Shown here one piece after another: positions 9,801 through 17,656 of a stretch of 64,000 nucleotides of DNA (position 1 is its first letter; each line of letters begins with the position of its first letter). This stretch comes from Salibacter halophilus (lineage in GTDB: Bacteria; Bacteroidota; Bacteroidia; Flavobacteriales_G; Salibacteraceae), in contig NZ_WACR01000002.1 of NCBI RefSeq assembly GCF_008806325.1, positions 62,001-126,000 on the forward strand, read 5' to 3'. A program made the translations under genes and the position numbers. The notes beneath the pieces were generated by a model. That model saw only the letters and a program-made list of their open reading frames with translations. It was not told the DNA's origin and searched no databases.

Positions 9801-10385
9801 AGTAAATGTACTATTTAAACTATCCTGTATTAACACCCTTTTACTCCCCGGAACTATAGCTCCTTTATTATTATTGAGCATCATATCAATCTCAGTGTAA
9901 TACAAACCTATGTGGTAACTGCTGTTGTTATAAGGAGGATGAATAATACCGGTATCGAGCAACTCAACCAAATAATAACTGTTGGGAGAACAAGGCTTGG
10001 GTATAATAATATTTTCTAAAACATAACTATCATAATTAATTTGAGATGTAGATGTATCTACAAGAGTTCCGTTTTGCATAATTTGATGAGTGGAGTCGTA
10101 GATATACGAGGTATAAACATAAAACATCAAATCACCGTCCTTATCCGATACAGAGTTATTATGGTTTAATGAGGCATTAAAATGGTTGCTATTTGATAGC
10201 TGAAACGGATTGGCTGTTAAGCCATTGAAATCGAGCCATTCATGATTAGAATACATTCCATCTGCTATAGACCAATTATTAGCCTGACCACCATGTTGTG
10301 GAGATTGGGCTCTTACGGTTTCCTCAGAAACCCAAAAAAACAGCAGGAGAAGAAATGAAATGATATATTGGCTCCTCAGGGGCAT
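6855..10385 (-). CDS. Giant secreted protein with PKD-like domain, eight Ig-like repeats and T9SS type B sorting domain
   Basis: 1176 residues. An upstream TTG at 10394 adds three residues; the ATG at 10383-10385 fits the signal peptide (PLRSQYIISFLLLLFFWV). The N-terminal half (to about 455) looks like a beta-propeller-type region. A PKD-like segment follows (VQHTYSQPGDYPVKV). Then come eight repeats of about 60-70 residues with the pattern DTxLCxxDxxxL, YxWxTG, Y.V.VTNxCG, DT. The C-terminal 90 residues (FIPNAFTPNGDGLNDKF, IFDRWGNLVFES) are the gliding-motility-associated CHU_C domain that targets cargo to the T9SS. Probably a cell-surface or secreted adhesin. It has no exact GGTCAGANCC copy in 3.5 kb. 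Confidence 0.92.
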   Translation of the reverse strand: MPLRSQYIISFLLLLFFWVSEETVRAQSPQHGGQANNWSIADGMYSNHEWLDFNGLTANPFQLSNSNHFNASLNHNNSVSDKDGDLMFYVYTSYIYDSTHQIMQNGTLVDTSTSQINYDSYVLENIIIPKPCSPNSYYLVELLDTGIIHPPYNNSSYHIGLYYTEIDMMLNNNKGAIVPGSKRVLIQDSLNSTFTLTATKHANNRDYWLMSGVRDTNIYQAWHIMDSGIVTTPVTSSLGLNWEDGNDMKFSPTGAKLATAKVYNPDSDNNLNSSTFELLDFNNATGQLTNALKLDFDSSFIPLRSYPLNPQPHYDTLFDCPARYVEFSSNGQILYGSTRHSIVQYDLSSQNNTIIPSSWNVLYKPYNVLASLNNAPWSHLNDIERGPNGKVYQIENHTYFSSSISGWQTINAVSNPNIFGNGANYNDSLLVYTNGISLALPNFIADMLQSRAITLSDTCSNMSISFSLEDTLHIDSAHWYFDTNSTYVSSSTFPVQHTYSQPGDYPVKVRYYSGCTIDSTLDTMHIMPPAEANLGPDRTLCENDTLQNALVYPGLSYQWNTGDTISYLYNPPADTYTIEVSSPNCGTDFDTVVIDSILPFEVNLPADTLLCQSDSFLLDATVGPGNYQWSTGDTTASIYITQSDTYTITFTNSCGSNSDTIFVDGVEEPQVDLGSDTSLCNGQVLYLDATDTLSSYQWHDGNTSPFDTTTTEGLYAVTVTNICGSDSDSLNFNIDTVLTNFNLGEDTILCKDDTLELNAPGDAQNYYWSNGQITPSITVTQQDTYSVEVQNTCGNYFDTIAVLYDESPITNLGPDSTYCYTNLQLLDASWSRASYHWQDGSNGPTHLADSSGKYWVEVTNLCGYDDDTVKIFYDLPLDISLRPDTTLCEGESIQLSVSHHHANFEWNTGSTDSSITGYPGNTYFVTATNACGTKTDTVNLLEKQAPTLELPQTDTLCKDEPIDIKISSSDNIQWFDGESDKERTLFAPGEYPLTATNECGQITDTIILYAEEDPSPQLEADTVICEGEEVQINIKPTFTNHTFDWNTGQESPTITAKESGLYRVTVTSPRGCEGSDEIEIADCPINIFIPNAFTPNGDGLNDKFEVQGIGITDYHILIFDRWGNLVFESNDINHSWNGFQNNSGEKVNQGTYNYKLQYRSADYQLKERFGKIEVIY

Positions 10386-10469
10386 ATCACTCAAAGGTAA
10401 GCGAAAGAATGCTGAATATCAAAATGTTGTCAACATACGCTGTATATAGTGAGAGAATAAATCATTTTT

Positions 10470-10477
10470 TACCTTTA
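10470..10477 (+). promoter_or_regulatory. Possible -7 element for VOC/protease operon
   Basis: TACCTTTA at 10470-10477, 38 bp before the VOC gene start, is one base away from TAnnTTTG. No clear -33 box was found. Confidence 0.3.
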
Positions 10478-10514
10478 CATCCTTTAATAAAAAATCATTT
10501 ATACTATTTCAATC

Positions 10515-10928
10515 ATGAAAAAGGTAACCGGAATTGGCGGAATTTTCTTCAAGTGCAAAGAACCGGATAAAATGCGCGACTGGTACCGCGATCAACTGGG
10601 ACTTGTAACAAATGAATACGGCTCACTTTTCGAATTCAGAAAGGCTGATGCTGACGAGCCGGCTTATTTGCAATGGAGTACGATGAGTGAGGGATCTGAC
10701 CATTTCAAGCCATCTGAAAAAGAATTCATGATCAATTACCGTGTCCACGATCTGGAAGCATTGAAAAAGGAACTCGAAAAGTCAGATGTCAAAATCGTGA
10801 GTGACATCGAGTCGTTTGAGTACGGAAAGTTCATGCACATTATGGATCCTGAAGGAAATAAAATTGAACTTTGGGAACCGATTGACGAACCTTTCACAAA
10901 CCTCTACAAAGGACAAACGACAAAATGA
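10515..10928 (+). CDS. VOC (glyoxalase/bleomycin-resistance) superfamily protein
   Basis: 137 residues with the paired beta-alpha-beta-beta-beta modules of the vicinal oxygen chelate fold. The start is ITGIGGIFFKCKEPDKMRDWYRD-like (motif FFKCKEPDKMRDWYRDQLGL, with LG before the first loop) and the end is HIMDPEGNKIELWEP, in which the Glu is a typical metal ligand. These proteins include lyases, dioxygenases and binding proteins, so the substrate cannot be named. The stop overlaps the next gene's ATG (ATGA at 10925-10928), so the two are coupled. A GGTCAGANCC element on the reverse strand lies at 10692-10701. Confidence 0.85.
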   Translation: MKKVTGIGGIFFKCKEPDKMRDWYRDQLGLVTNEYGSLFEFRKADADEPAYLQWSTMSEGSDHFKPSEKEFMINYRVHDLEALKKELEKSDVKIVSDIESFEYGKFMHIMDPEGNKIELWEPIDEPFTNLYKGQTTK

Positions 10929-12115
10929 AAAGACTCCTGCTCCTCTTCTTTTTAATCAGTCCGCTACTCTCGTGGTCAAAAGGTATCAGTCAGGCTGATG
11001 TAGTAGAAAGCAACTTCAGTGATACCACAGTTTATGAACGTGAGCACGAGCTGTTTTTTGTCTATGTCACAATCAATGGGAAACAGTTTAAATTCCTGTT
11101 TGATACGGGTGCTATCACTGTATTGAAATCCTCAACGGCAAAATCTGTAGGACTCAGAGCCAATGATACTATAGAAGTGACTGATGGGAACAACGAGTCC
11201 AAAAAAATGGGAATAATCAAACCGCTCGATACACTCAAGGTGGGCAACACGACTTTCGCTAATAACTGGAGTGTCGTTTGGGATGACAGTTCTTTCATCT
11301 TTGACTGTTTGGGAATTGACGGTATTTTGGGAGCTAACGTCATCAATGCCTGCAACTGGCAATTCGTCCCCGGAGAGGAATCGAACAAGCTGGTTCTGAC
11401 CGATAAACTAAACAACCTGGAGCACAGAAAGGGTGCACGTAAATTGAAAATCAAACTCAGCGACAGTCAGGGAACGCCCTACGTAAAAGTCAAAAAACCG
11501 AAAGGATTGTTCATGTTTGACACCGGGTTTAACGGCAGCGTCAAGCTCAATAAAGAAAGCCTTGGAATGATGGACTATTTTGAGATGTTGAAAGATTCAG
11601 TCTACCGGGTAGGTTCGGCATATCAAAATTTATTTGGTGAGGAATACCACGACACATCCGTTATCAGTCTCATGGATATTGAATTCCGGCAGTGGTTTGT
11701 GAAAAATGAAGCGCAGGCTATAACTACGTTCGGAACCGGAAACAGGCCGATGATCGGGACTTACTGGATTGGTGATGGAGTATTTACCTACGCTCCAAAG
11801 CGAGAGCGAATTTGGATTGAGGGCAAACCGCTCAACCAATTGACAACGCTAAAGGGTGTTGGAATCTCAACTCGATCAGAGGACGAAAAGTTTATCGTGA
11901 CAACACTCATCAAGAATTCTCCTGCTGATGAGGCAGGTATCAAAATTGGTGATGAAATTGTAACGCTCAATACGATTGAATTGGATCACAATTGCAGTAA
12001 TTATGAAAACCTGCAAAGAACTTTAGAAAACGGAAGATCAGTCATGTTGGGAATCAAACGCGGAACAGAGCTGATCGATGTAACACTTGAAAATACTCAA
12101 TACATTTCGCCTTAA
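10925..12115 (+). CDS. Secreted retropepsin-like aspartyl protease with C-terminal PDZ domain
   Basis: 396 residues. A signal peptide (MKRLLLLFFLISPLLSWS) is followed by two half-sites of a pepsin/retropepsin fold: FLFDTGAITV (about 55-66) and MFDTGFNGSV (about 197-207). Each supplies the catalytic-type DTG, so one chain could form a complete active site. A PDZ domain occupies the C-terminus (about 310-390, ISTRSEDEKFIVTTLI, NSPADEAGIKIGDEIV). Similar periplasmic aspartyl protease-PDZ proteins are widespread in Bacteroidetes with unknown targets. The gene is coupled to the VOC gene by a 4-bp overlap and converges with the DUF6134-like gene, sharing stop codon bases at 12112-12115. Confidence 0.88.
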   Translation: MKRLLLLFFLISPLLSWSKGISQADVVESNFSDTTVYEREHELFFVYVTINGKQFKFLFDTGAITVLKSSTAKSVGLRANDTIEVTDGNNESKKMGIIKPLDTLKVGNTTFANNWSVVWDDSSFIFDCLGIDGILGANVINACNWQFVPGEESNKLVLTDKLNNLEHRKGARKLKIKLSDSQGTPYVKVKKPKGLFMFDTGFNGSVKLNKESLGMMDYFEMLKDSVYRVGSAYQNLFGEEYHDTSVISLMDIEFRQWFVKNEAQAITTFGTGNRPMIGTYWIGDGVFTYAPKRERIWIEGKPLNQLTTLKGVGISTRSEDEKFIVTTLIKNSPADEAGIKIGDEIVTLNTIELDHNCSNYENLQRTLENGRSVMLGIKRGTELIDVTLENTQYISP

Positions 12116-12693
12116 TCCCTGCGGATTTCAAATTTAGCCAGGCTGTAGTGGACAACTACTTTTTGTAACGCTCCGTTTTTGTAATGAAAATAACTCTCGT
12201 AGCTGCTCTCCCCTTCTACTTTGTAAACATTTTCTTTTACCTGGGTTACATTTTTGACAAGTCCCTGAACTTCAGATAATGTCCTGCTAACACCCTTCGG
12301 TTCTGAATAATACATTTCCAACGAAGTTATATCTGGTTTAATGTTGATCGTACGCTCCAACTCACCTTCCTCAAAAACTTTGAAAACATCGCGATCTCTC
12401 TTCACCTCAATGGCATCACGAGTATCATTGTTGACAATATTGCGCATCGTAGACCGCCACAGTTCTCCGCCAATATGAATCACGTTCACTGTATAATCGA
12501 TTGCAAACATTTTAGCAAGGCTAACCTGCGTTTTGGAAACTCCTGAATAGACTGTTGTGTCACCGGAAACAGATTTTGTTACATAAAAATCACCCACGTC
12601 TTTACCGCCCACAACAATGGAGAAGTCGATTTTATTCTGTGCTTGAGAAAGGTTGAGGAATAAGAAAAAAGTAATGGTCAGAGCCCATTTCAT
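12112..12693 (-). CDS. Secreted DUF6134-like protein
   Basis: 193 residues from the ATG at 12691-12693, which starts a clean signal peptide (MKWALTITFFLFLNLSQAQ). The frame extends to a TTG at 12735, but that extension lies inside the sucC terminator hairpin, so I reject it. The mature protein is an antiparallel-strand-rich domain beginning DFSIVVGGKDVGDFYVTK, resembling the DUF6134 family of periplasmic proteins; this assignment is from memory of the family pattern. No catalytic residues are evident. GGTCAGAGCC at 12676-12685 falls within the signal-peptide codons (ALT). Confidence 0.75.
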   Translation of the reverse strand: MKWALTITFFLFLNLSQAQNKIDFSIVVGGKDVGDFYVTKSVSGDTTVYSGVSKTQVSLAKMFAIDYTVNVIHIGGELWRSTMRNIVNNDTRDAIEVKRDRDVFKVFEEGELERTINIKPDITSLEMYYSEPKGVSRTLSEVQGLVKNVTQVKENVYKVEGESSYESYFHYKNGALQKVVVHYSLAKFEIRRD

Positions 12694-12718
12694 AGCGTAC
12701 AGTTTTTGGTTAAAAAAT

Positions 12719-12754
12719 AAGCCCTCAACCTGCAAAAAGCAAGATGAGGGCTTT
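12719..12754 (-). terminator. Terminator downstream of sucC
   Basis: A 9-bp outer stem (AAGCCCTCA with TGAGGGCTT) extended by GC-rich inner pairing around CTGC/GCAAG, with loop AAAAA. On the minus strand it ends in an ATTTTTT run, 34 bp after the sucC stop. The plus direction is also T-rich. Confidence 0.8.
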
Positions 12755-12787
12755 TTATTTTATTAAAACTCGAGATCAGAGATCAAA

Positions 12788-13996
12788 TTATACTACAGCT
12801 TTTACATTGTCTGCCGCTTCCTGTAGCGTAATCGCTGAGTGAACAGCTAGTCCTGAATCATCGATGAGTTTTTTCGCTTCCTCAGCATTTGTACCCTGGA
12901 GGCGAACGATAATTGGAATATCGATATCTCCGATGTTTTTGTATGCATCCACAACACCTTGTGCCACGCGATCACAACGAACGATTCCACCAAAGATGTT
13001 AACGAGAATAGCTTTCACGCTTCCGTCTTTGAGGATAATTCTGAAAGCTTGTTCAACGCGTTTAGCATCAGCCGTACCACCTACATCGAGGAAGTTTGCC
13101 GGGTTACCGCCAGATAATTTGATAATGTCCATCGTTGCCATTGCAAGTCCGGCACCGTTTACCATACAGCCAACGTTTCCGTCAAGCTTAACGTAGTTGA
13201 GCCCTACTTCACCAGCTTCAACTTCTGTTGGATCTTCTTCTGTTTTATCGCGCATTTCTGCGATGTCTTTGTGACGGAAAAGAGCGTTGTTATCAACAGT
13301 TACTTTAGAGTCAACTGCCATGATTTGATCATCAGATGTTTTCAACACAGGGTTGATCTCAAACATGCTGGCATCGATTCCTTCGTAAGCTTTGTAGAGA
13401 GAAACAACGAATTTTGTCATTTCTTTAAAAGCCTGTCCAGAAAGACCTAAGTTAAATGCTACTTTACGAGCCTGAAATGCCTGGATACCAACCTTTGGGT
13501 CGATTTCTTCAGTAAAGATTTTCTCAGGAGTCTTTTCAGCAACAGTTTCAATGTCAACACCACCTTCAGGAGAATACATAATCATGTTACGACCTGTTTG
13601 ACGATTCATCAAAACAGACATGTAGTATTCTTCAGGTTCGTTGTCACCAGGATAATAAACATCCTGTGCAATGTATATTTTGTTGACTTTCTTACCTTCT
13701 TTTGAAGTTTGAGCTGTAACGAGGTGACCGCCCAAAATTGCTTTTGCCTTTTCTGGCACTTCATCCAAACTCTTTGCGAGTACAACACCTCTCGAGCCAG
13801 TTTCAGTAACTGTTCCTTTTCCGCGACCACCGGCATGGATTTGAGCTTTGATGACAAACCACTCAGTTCCGGTTTCAGACTGTAGCTTTTTAGCAGCTTC
13901 AGTTGCTTCTTCGGGTGTTGAGGCTGTGTAGCCTTTTTGGATCTTTACTCCAAAACTTTCTAATAACGATTTTCCTTGATATTCGTGTAAGTTCAT
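12788..13996 (-). CDS. sucC: Succinyl-CoA synthetase beta subunit (ADP-forming)
   Basis: 402 residues. This subunit binds nucleotide and, with SucD, interconverts succinyl-CoA + ADP + Pi and succinate + ATP + CoA in the TCA cycle. The N-terminus MNLHEYQGKSLL, the ATP-grasp region (WFVIKAQIHAGGRGKG), FEINPVLKT and the CoA-ligase segment VNIFGGIVRCDRVAQGVV with NAEEAKKLI are all classical. An extension to a TTG at 14056 was rejected because the family starts at MNLHEYQ. sucD is not adjacent on either side, which is usual in this phylum. A terminator follows. Confidence 0.97.
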   Translation of the reverse strand: MNLHEYQGKSLLESFGVKIQKGYTASTPEEATEAAKKLQSETGTEWFVIKAQIHAGGRGKGTVTETGSRGVVLAKSLDEVPEKAKAILGGHLVTAQTSKEGKKVNKIYIAQDVYYPGDNEPEEYYMSVLMNRQTGRNMIMYSPEGGVDIETVAEKTPEKIFTEEIDPKVGIQAFQARKVAFNLGLSGQAFKEMTKFVVSLYKAYEGIDASMFEINPVLKTSDDQIMAVDSKVTVDNNALFRHKDIAEMRDKTEEDPTEVEAGEVGLNYVKLDGNVGCMVNGAGLAMATMDIIKLSGGNPANFLDVGGTADAKRVEQAFRIILKDGSVKAILVNIFGGIVRCDRVAQGVVDAYKNIGDIDIPIIVRLQGTNAEEAKKLIDDSGLAVHSAITLQEAADNVKAVV

Positions 13997-14093
13997 GATA
14001 TTACGCGTTGCTTTATTACGAGTATTTTTTGAGCGACTCAAAAGTAACACATTCAAGTAAAGGGAAAAAGATTTCGAGAAGTATCTAATTACC

Positions 14094-14101
14094 TATCTTC
14101 G
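14094..14101 (+). promoter_or_regulatory. Possible -7 element for the LolD-like gene
   Basis: TATCTTCG at 14094-14101 resembles TAnnTTTG and is followed after 20 bp by the GTG start, giving a short leader. No -33 TTG with normal spacing was found. Confidence 0.35.
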
Positions 14102-14121
14102 CAAGTCTCAAAAAAATTGCA

Positions 14122-14778
14122 GTGATACAGGCCAAAAACATTCATAAAAAGTACGGAGAATTAGAGGTTCTAAAGGGAATTGACCTACATATAAAAAAGG
14201 GAGAAATCGTTTCAATTGTAGGCGCTTCGGGTGCTGGAAAAACAACGCTTCTCCAAATTTTAGGAACGCTCGATTTCATGGATAGCGGTTCGCTCAAGAT
14301 CAATGAAATGGATGTATCCAAATTCAGTCAAAAAGAATTGGCCTCATTCCGCAACAAGAACATCGGCTTTGTATTTCAGTTTCACCACCTCCTCCCCGAG
14401 TTCACCGCGATTGAAAATGTTTGTATCCCCGGTTACATCGGTAAAAGACCAAAGAAGGAAGTCGTTGAAAAAGCGGAACACTATCTCGAATTTTTGGGTC
14501 TGAAAGAAAGAATGGAACACAAACCGTCAGAACTCTCAGGTGGCGAACAACAACGTGTAGCGGTGGCTCGTGCACTCATCAATGAACCGGGTGTATTGAT
14601 GGCTGATGAACCATCGGGAAATTTGGATACTTCATCCGCTAAATCACTTCACCAGTTGTTCTTTGACTTGCGCGATGAGCTCAATCAAACGTTTGTGATT
14701 GTCACTCACAACGAAGAGCTAGCTGATATGGCTGATCGCAAACTCGAAATGAAAGACGGGCTAATCATCGGTCAATGA
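14122..14778 (+). CDS. ABC transporter ATP-binding protein, LolD-like
   Basis: 218 residues, starting at a GTG (no ATG nearby; [20 protein letters not shown] is a full ABC N-terminus). Walker A is GASGAGKTT, the Q loop is in [13 protein letters not shown], the signature is [15 protein letters not shown] and Walker B is [12 protein letters not shown]. The sequence fits the LolD/MacB/FtsE subgroup. LolD powers extraction of lipoproteins from the inner membrane with LolC/E. No permease gene is adjacent; instead it overlaps a DUF2400 gene by ATGA. Function as LolD is therefore likely but not certain. Confidence 0.88.
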   Translation: MIQAKNIHKKYGELEVLKGIDLHIKKGEIVSIVGASGAGKTTLLQILGTLDFMDSGSLKINEMDVSKFSQKELASFRNKNIGFVFQFHHLLPEFTAIENVCIPGYIGKRPKKEVVEKAEHYLEFLGLKERMEHKPSELSGGEQQRVAVARALINEPGVLMADEPSGNLDTSSAKSLHQLFFDLRDELNQTFVIVTHNEELADMADRKLEMKDGLIIGQ

Positions 14779-15545
14779 CACGAGCTGAGCTGAAAGAATT
14801 CCTTGACGAAAAAGCAGATTTCTACGAACAAAACTGGTTTATCGAGTCAGATCCGATTTCAATTCCGCACCGTTTTACCAAAAAAGAAGACATCGAGATA
14901 GCCGGCTTCCTTTCAGCAACGATTGCCTGGGGTCAGCGAAAAACGATTATCAACAATGCCAACAAGCTCATGAAGTGGATGGATGAGAGTCCGCACGACT
15001 TTGTGATGAATGCATCCGGAGCAGACCTCCAACCGCTTGAAAATTTTGTCCACCGCACATTCAACGGATCTGATCTGCTCTTTTTTATTGAAGGATTGAA
15101 AAAACTATACGAAAACCATGGCGGACTCGAAGGAACACTCGGTAATCCAAAAATTCCAACAGCCAAAGAGCGCATCAGCGATTTTAAACGGAAATTCTTT
15201 GAACCTGAACACCTTAAAAGAACTCAAAAGCACGTTTCAGACCCGATGAAAGGATCATCGGCAAAGCGGATCAACATGTTCTTGCGCTGGATGGTTCGCT
15301 CACCAAAGAAAGGAGTTGATTTTGGTATTTGGAAAAACCTTTCACCAAAAGACCTTATGCTTCCGCTCGATGTTCACACAGCCACACAGGGCAGAAAGTT
15401 CAAGCTCTTAAAACGCAAACAAAACGATTGGAAAGCGGTTGAGGAAATCACGCAAAGCCTGCAAAAGCTGGATCTGACCGATCCTGTAAAATACGACTTT
15501 GCGCTATTTGGAATTGGCGCTCACGAAAAGCTCAATTCTCAATAA
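14775..15545 (+). CDS. TIGR02757/DUF2400 family protein
   Basis: 256 residues of the DUF2400 family, whose function is unknown. Recognisable segments are [55 protein letters not shown] and [19 protein letters not shown]. The helical fold with a K/D-containing motif is reminiscent of helix-hairpin-helix glycosylase-type proteins, but that is inference. It overlaps the upstream ATPase gene by 4 bp and converges with the metalloprotease gene, overlapping it by 7 bp. GGATCTGACC (reverse orientation of the dispersed element) is at 15470-15479. Confidence 0.85.
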   Translation: MTRAELKEFLDEKADFYEQNWFIESDPISIPHRFTKKEDIEIAGFLSATIAWGQRKTIINNANKLMKWMDESPHDFVMNASGADLQPLENFVHRTFNGSDLLFFIEGLKKLYENHGGLEGTLGNPKIPTAKERISDFKRKFFEPEHLKRTQKHVSDPMKGSSAKRINMFLRWMVRSPKKGVDFGIWKNLSPKDLMLPLDVHTATQGRKFKLLKRKQNDWKAVEEITQSLQKLDLTDPVKYDFALFGIGAHEKLNSQ

Positions 15546-16339
15546 CCGCGAATATCAGTGAGGCAATCCTCTTTGAATAAAATTCTGTCCTGTGGCGTGA
15601 GATTCCCTGTGATGAAATCAGCCATGTTTCCCGATACCTCATTCTCAAAATACATCACACAATCTTCGTTGATACAATGCTTCTCGTGCTCTGGATCGAG
15701 GTGGTCGGCTGTGAGCGGAACTCCTTTATTCACAAGTCCTATAGCGTGACCAATTTCGTGAACGAGTGTTGCCTGTTCTATATTTCGCTTTTGTAAATCG
15801 GTTGTTCCAACACTGTCTATTACGGGTCTGAAAACCGCTACAACTGACGTATTTGAAATATTTACTCCCACAACTTTATCCACTACTTCACCATCCTGCT
15901 CGAGATAGCCGTCAAGAAAAATCACAAAAACGCTGGGCTCAACTTTTGTTGATAAGCGTTTCCTGTGTTGATCAGCCAAATCTACAATCTCAGCTGGTGT
16001 GAAATTTCGGTCAGATCCGGAAGCGACTTCCCTCACAGTATCGGGAATGTTCAGAGCCGGAGTGATGGGACGCTCATCAAATACAGCCTGCATATTTTCA
16101 GCAGTTAAATTCCAGTCATCAGGTTGAGAAAATGGTTGTGCATCGCTCTGATATGCGACTTCCAGGTGAAAAGCCTGGGCATCGTTGTAAAATCCATTTA
16201 AGAACTTGATGTACCTGTCTGAGTCGGGAGCGTTAGGACTCGGTTGAACTGTGGTTCCGGCATCATCATCTGTTTGACAGCTCGATACAGCTATGACAAG
16301 AGCTGTAATCGCTATGAATTTAATCTTTCTCCATTCCAT
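15539..16339 (-). CDS. Lipoprotein zinc metalloprotease-like (HEIGHAIGLVN)
   Basis: 266 residues. A lipoprotein signal (ITALVIAVSSC, lipobox Cys near residue 21) is followed by an Asp-rich linker. The catalytic-type helix is TLVHEIGHAIGLVNKG, with the zinc-binding HExxH. Metzincins extend this to HExxHxxGxxH; here the last ligand position is Asn, so the third ligand must come from elsewhere (for example HLDPEHEKH about 20 residues on) or be lost. CMYFENEVSGNMADF after it is reminiscent of a Met-turn region. The protein is anchored in the envelope facing the periplasm or surface. Substrate unknown. Confidence 0.78.
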   Translation of the reverse strand: MEWRKIKFIAITALVIAVSSCQTDDDAGTTVQPSPNAPDSDRYIKFLNGFYNDAQAFHLEVAYQSDAQPFSQPDDWNLTAENMQAVFDERPITPALNIPDTVREVASGSDRNFTPAEIVDLADQHRKRLSTKVEPSVFVIFLDGYLEQDGEVVDKVVGVNISNTSVVAVFRPVIDSVGTTDLQKRNIEQATLVHEIGHAIGLVNKGVPLTADHLDPEHEKHCINEDCVMYFENEVSGNMADFITGNLTPQDRILFKEDCLTDIRGY

Positions 16340-16372
16340 GACGCTAAATTATGAAAATAGCTAACAGAACAG

Positions 16373-16535
16373 ATTAAACCTGAGTTCGATTATTATCTAT
16401 AGATTCAAATATTCAAAGAAGCCATTAGACAAGGCTCTTTTGTGAAAATTTAGCGGGCTAAATTGAGCAAAAGAAACGCAGTATTTATATGTGGTTTGAA
16501 TCCTAAACTGTGAATCGAACTCAGGTTTTAAATAA
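16373..16535. repeat. Nested inverted-repeat element (about 160 bp)
   Basis: Between the lipoprotein gene and dinB. Outer arms are CCTGAGTTCGATT (from 16379) and AATCGAACTCAGG (from 16513). Middle arms are GATTCAAA (from 16402) and TTTGAATC (16495-16502). Inner arms share TCTTTTG/CAAAAGA. The centre is a perfect palindrome AATTTAGC-GG-GCTAAATT at 16447-16464. All have a common centre near 16455, so the whole stretch can fold as one long imperfect hairpin. No ORF of note lies inside. It could be a MITE-like remnant or a structured transcript. Confidence 0.7.
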
Positions 16536-16561
16536 ATAATCAATTCAACAACAGTCATCAC

Positions 16562-16569
16562 TATCTTTG
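16562..16569 (+). promoter_or_regulatory. -7 element of dinB
   Basis: TATCTTTG at 16562-16569 matches TAnnTTTG exactly and ends 4 bp before the dinB ATG, which implies an essentially leaderless transcript or a start site further upstream. No -33 TTG was seen, and no obvious LexA-type palindrome. Confidence 0.4.
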
Positions 16570-16573
16570 CAAA

Positions 16574-17656
16574 ATGGAAATTGATGAGCGATACATTCGC
16601 AAAATCATTCATATTGACATGGATGCTTTTTACGCATCGGTGGAGCAACTCGACAACCCTGAGTTGCGGGGCAAACCAATCGCTGTTGGAGGAAGCAGAG
16701 AACGCGGAGTTGTTGCTGCTGCCAGTTACGAAGCTCGTGAATTCGGTGTAAAAAGTGCCATGCCTTCATCCCAGGCTTACCAGCGTTGTCGTCATCTCAT
16801 TTTCGTTAAACCGCGATTTGAGCGCTACAAAGAAATATCTCAGCAAATACGCGCTATCTTTTACGACTACACTGATCTCGTTGAACCGCTTTCACTCGAT
16901 GAAGCCTATCTCGATGTTACCACCAATAAACGCGAAATACCTTCGGCTACTTTAATAGCCAGTGAAATTAGAGAGCGGATTAAAAATGAGACTGGTCTAA
17001 ATGCATCGGCCGGAATCAGCATCAACAAGTTTTTGGCTAAAGTAGCGTCAGATATCAACAAGCCAAACGGACAAAAACTAATTCCGCCAAACGAAGCACT
17101 TGACTTCATGGAAAAGCTCTCGATCGATGAATTCTACGGTGTGGGAGCTAAAACAGCTGAACGCATGAAGCGGATGGGAATTCATTCGGGATCTGACCTA
17201 AAAGCGAAATCTCTTCAATGGTTGGTCAAGCAGTTTGGAAAAAGTGGGTTGCACTACTTCAATATTGTTAGAGGAATCCAAAAGAGCGAGGTAAAACCGA
17301 ACCGAATTCGCAAGTCGATTGGCGCTGAGCGCACTTTTGAAAAAGATTTGTACGACTTAAATGATATCGACTACCAACTCAAAAATGTGACGCAAAAAGT
17401 TGCCAGCAGAACGGCAGACTTGAAAGCAAAGGGGAAAACGGTTACGCTCAAGTTAAAATATTCAGATTTCACCATTCAAACGAGAAGTAGATCAGATAAT
17501 CATTTCATCAGTGAGGAAGTTGATATCCTATCAGTTGCCAGAAGTCTGCTGAACGAACAACCTCTCGAACAATCGATAAGATTGATAGGTGTTACATTGA
17601 GTAATTTGGAGAAAAAATCGCGGGGAAGTGGCGTGCAATTAACGCTGAAGTTTTAA
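16574..17656 (+). CDS. dinB: DNA polymerase IV (Y-family translesion polymerase)
   Basis: 360 residues. It copies past damaged bases without proofreading. The first catalytic Asp is in IIHIDMDAFYASVEQ, and the second acidic pair is in LSLDEAYLDVT (about residues 108-118); the steric-gate region FYASVEQ is typical. SAGISINKFLAKVASDINKP lies in the palm, then the helix-hairpin-helix thumb (IDEFYGVGAKTAERMKRMGI) and a C-terminal little-finger domain. The length is usual for DinB, without a long tail for clamp binding, though the end GSGVQLTLKF is close to a clamp-binding position. Its stop codon abuts the stop of recN with no gap. Dispersed element at 17189-17198. Confidence 0.95.
   Translation: MEIDERYIRKIIHIDMDAFYASVEQLDNPELRGKPIAVGGSRERGVVAAASYEAREFGVKSAMPSSQAYQRCRHLIFVKPRFERYKEISQQIRAIFYDYTDLVEPLSLDEAYLDVTTNKREIPSATLIASEIRERIKNETGLNASAGISINKFLAKVASDINKPNGQKLIPPNEALDFMEKLSIDEFYGVGAKTAERMKRMGIHSGSDLKAKSLQWLVKQFGKSGLHYFNIVRGIQKSEVKPNRIRKSIGAERTFEKDLYDLNDIDYQLKNVTQKVASRTADLKAKGKTVTLKLKYSDFTIQTRSRSDNHFISEEVDILSVARSLLNEQPLEQSIRLIGVTLSNLEKKSRGSGVQLTLKF

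Noticed and set aside
6855-10385. CRISPR-like periodicity in the T9SS type B gene
   Set aside because: The periodicity comes from diverged Ig-like protein repeats of about 200 bp; no identical short DNA repeats with spacers exist here or elsewhere in the window.
12694-12735. TTG start extending the DUF6134-like protein
   Set aside because: The extension covers the sucC terminator hairpin and precedes a complete signal peptide.
16510-16530. tRNA-like sequence (GAATCGAACTCAGG looks like a T arm)
   Set aside because: No acceptor or anticodon stem can be formed, and the sequence is the arm of an inverted repeat.
16397-16648. Minus-strand 83-codon frame upstream of dinB
   Set aside because: It overlaps the start of dinB and the nested inverted repeat, and has no family features.
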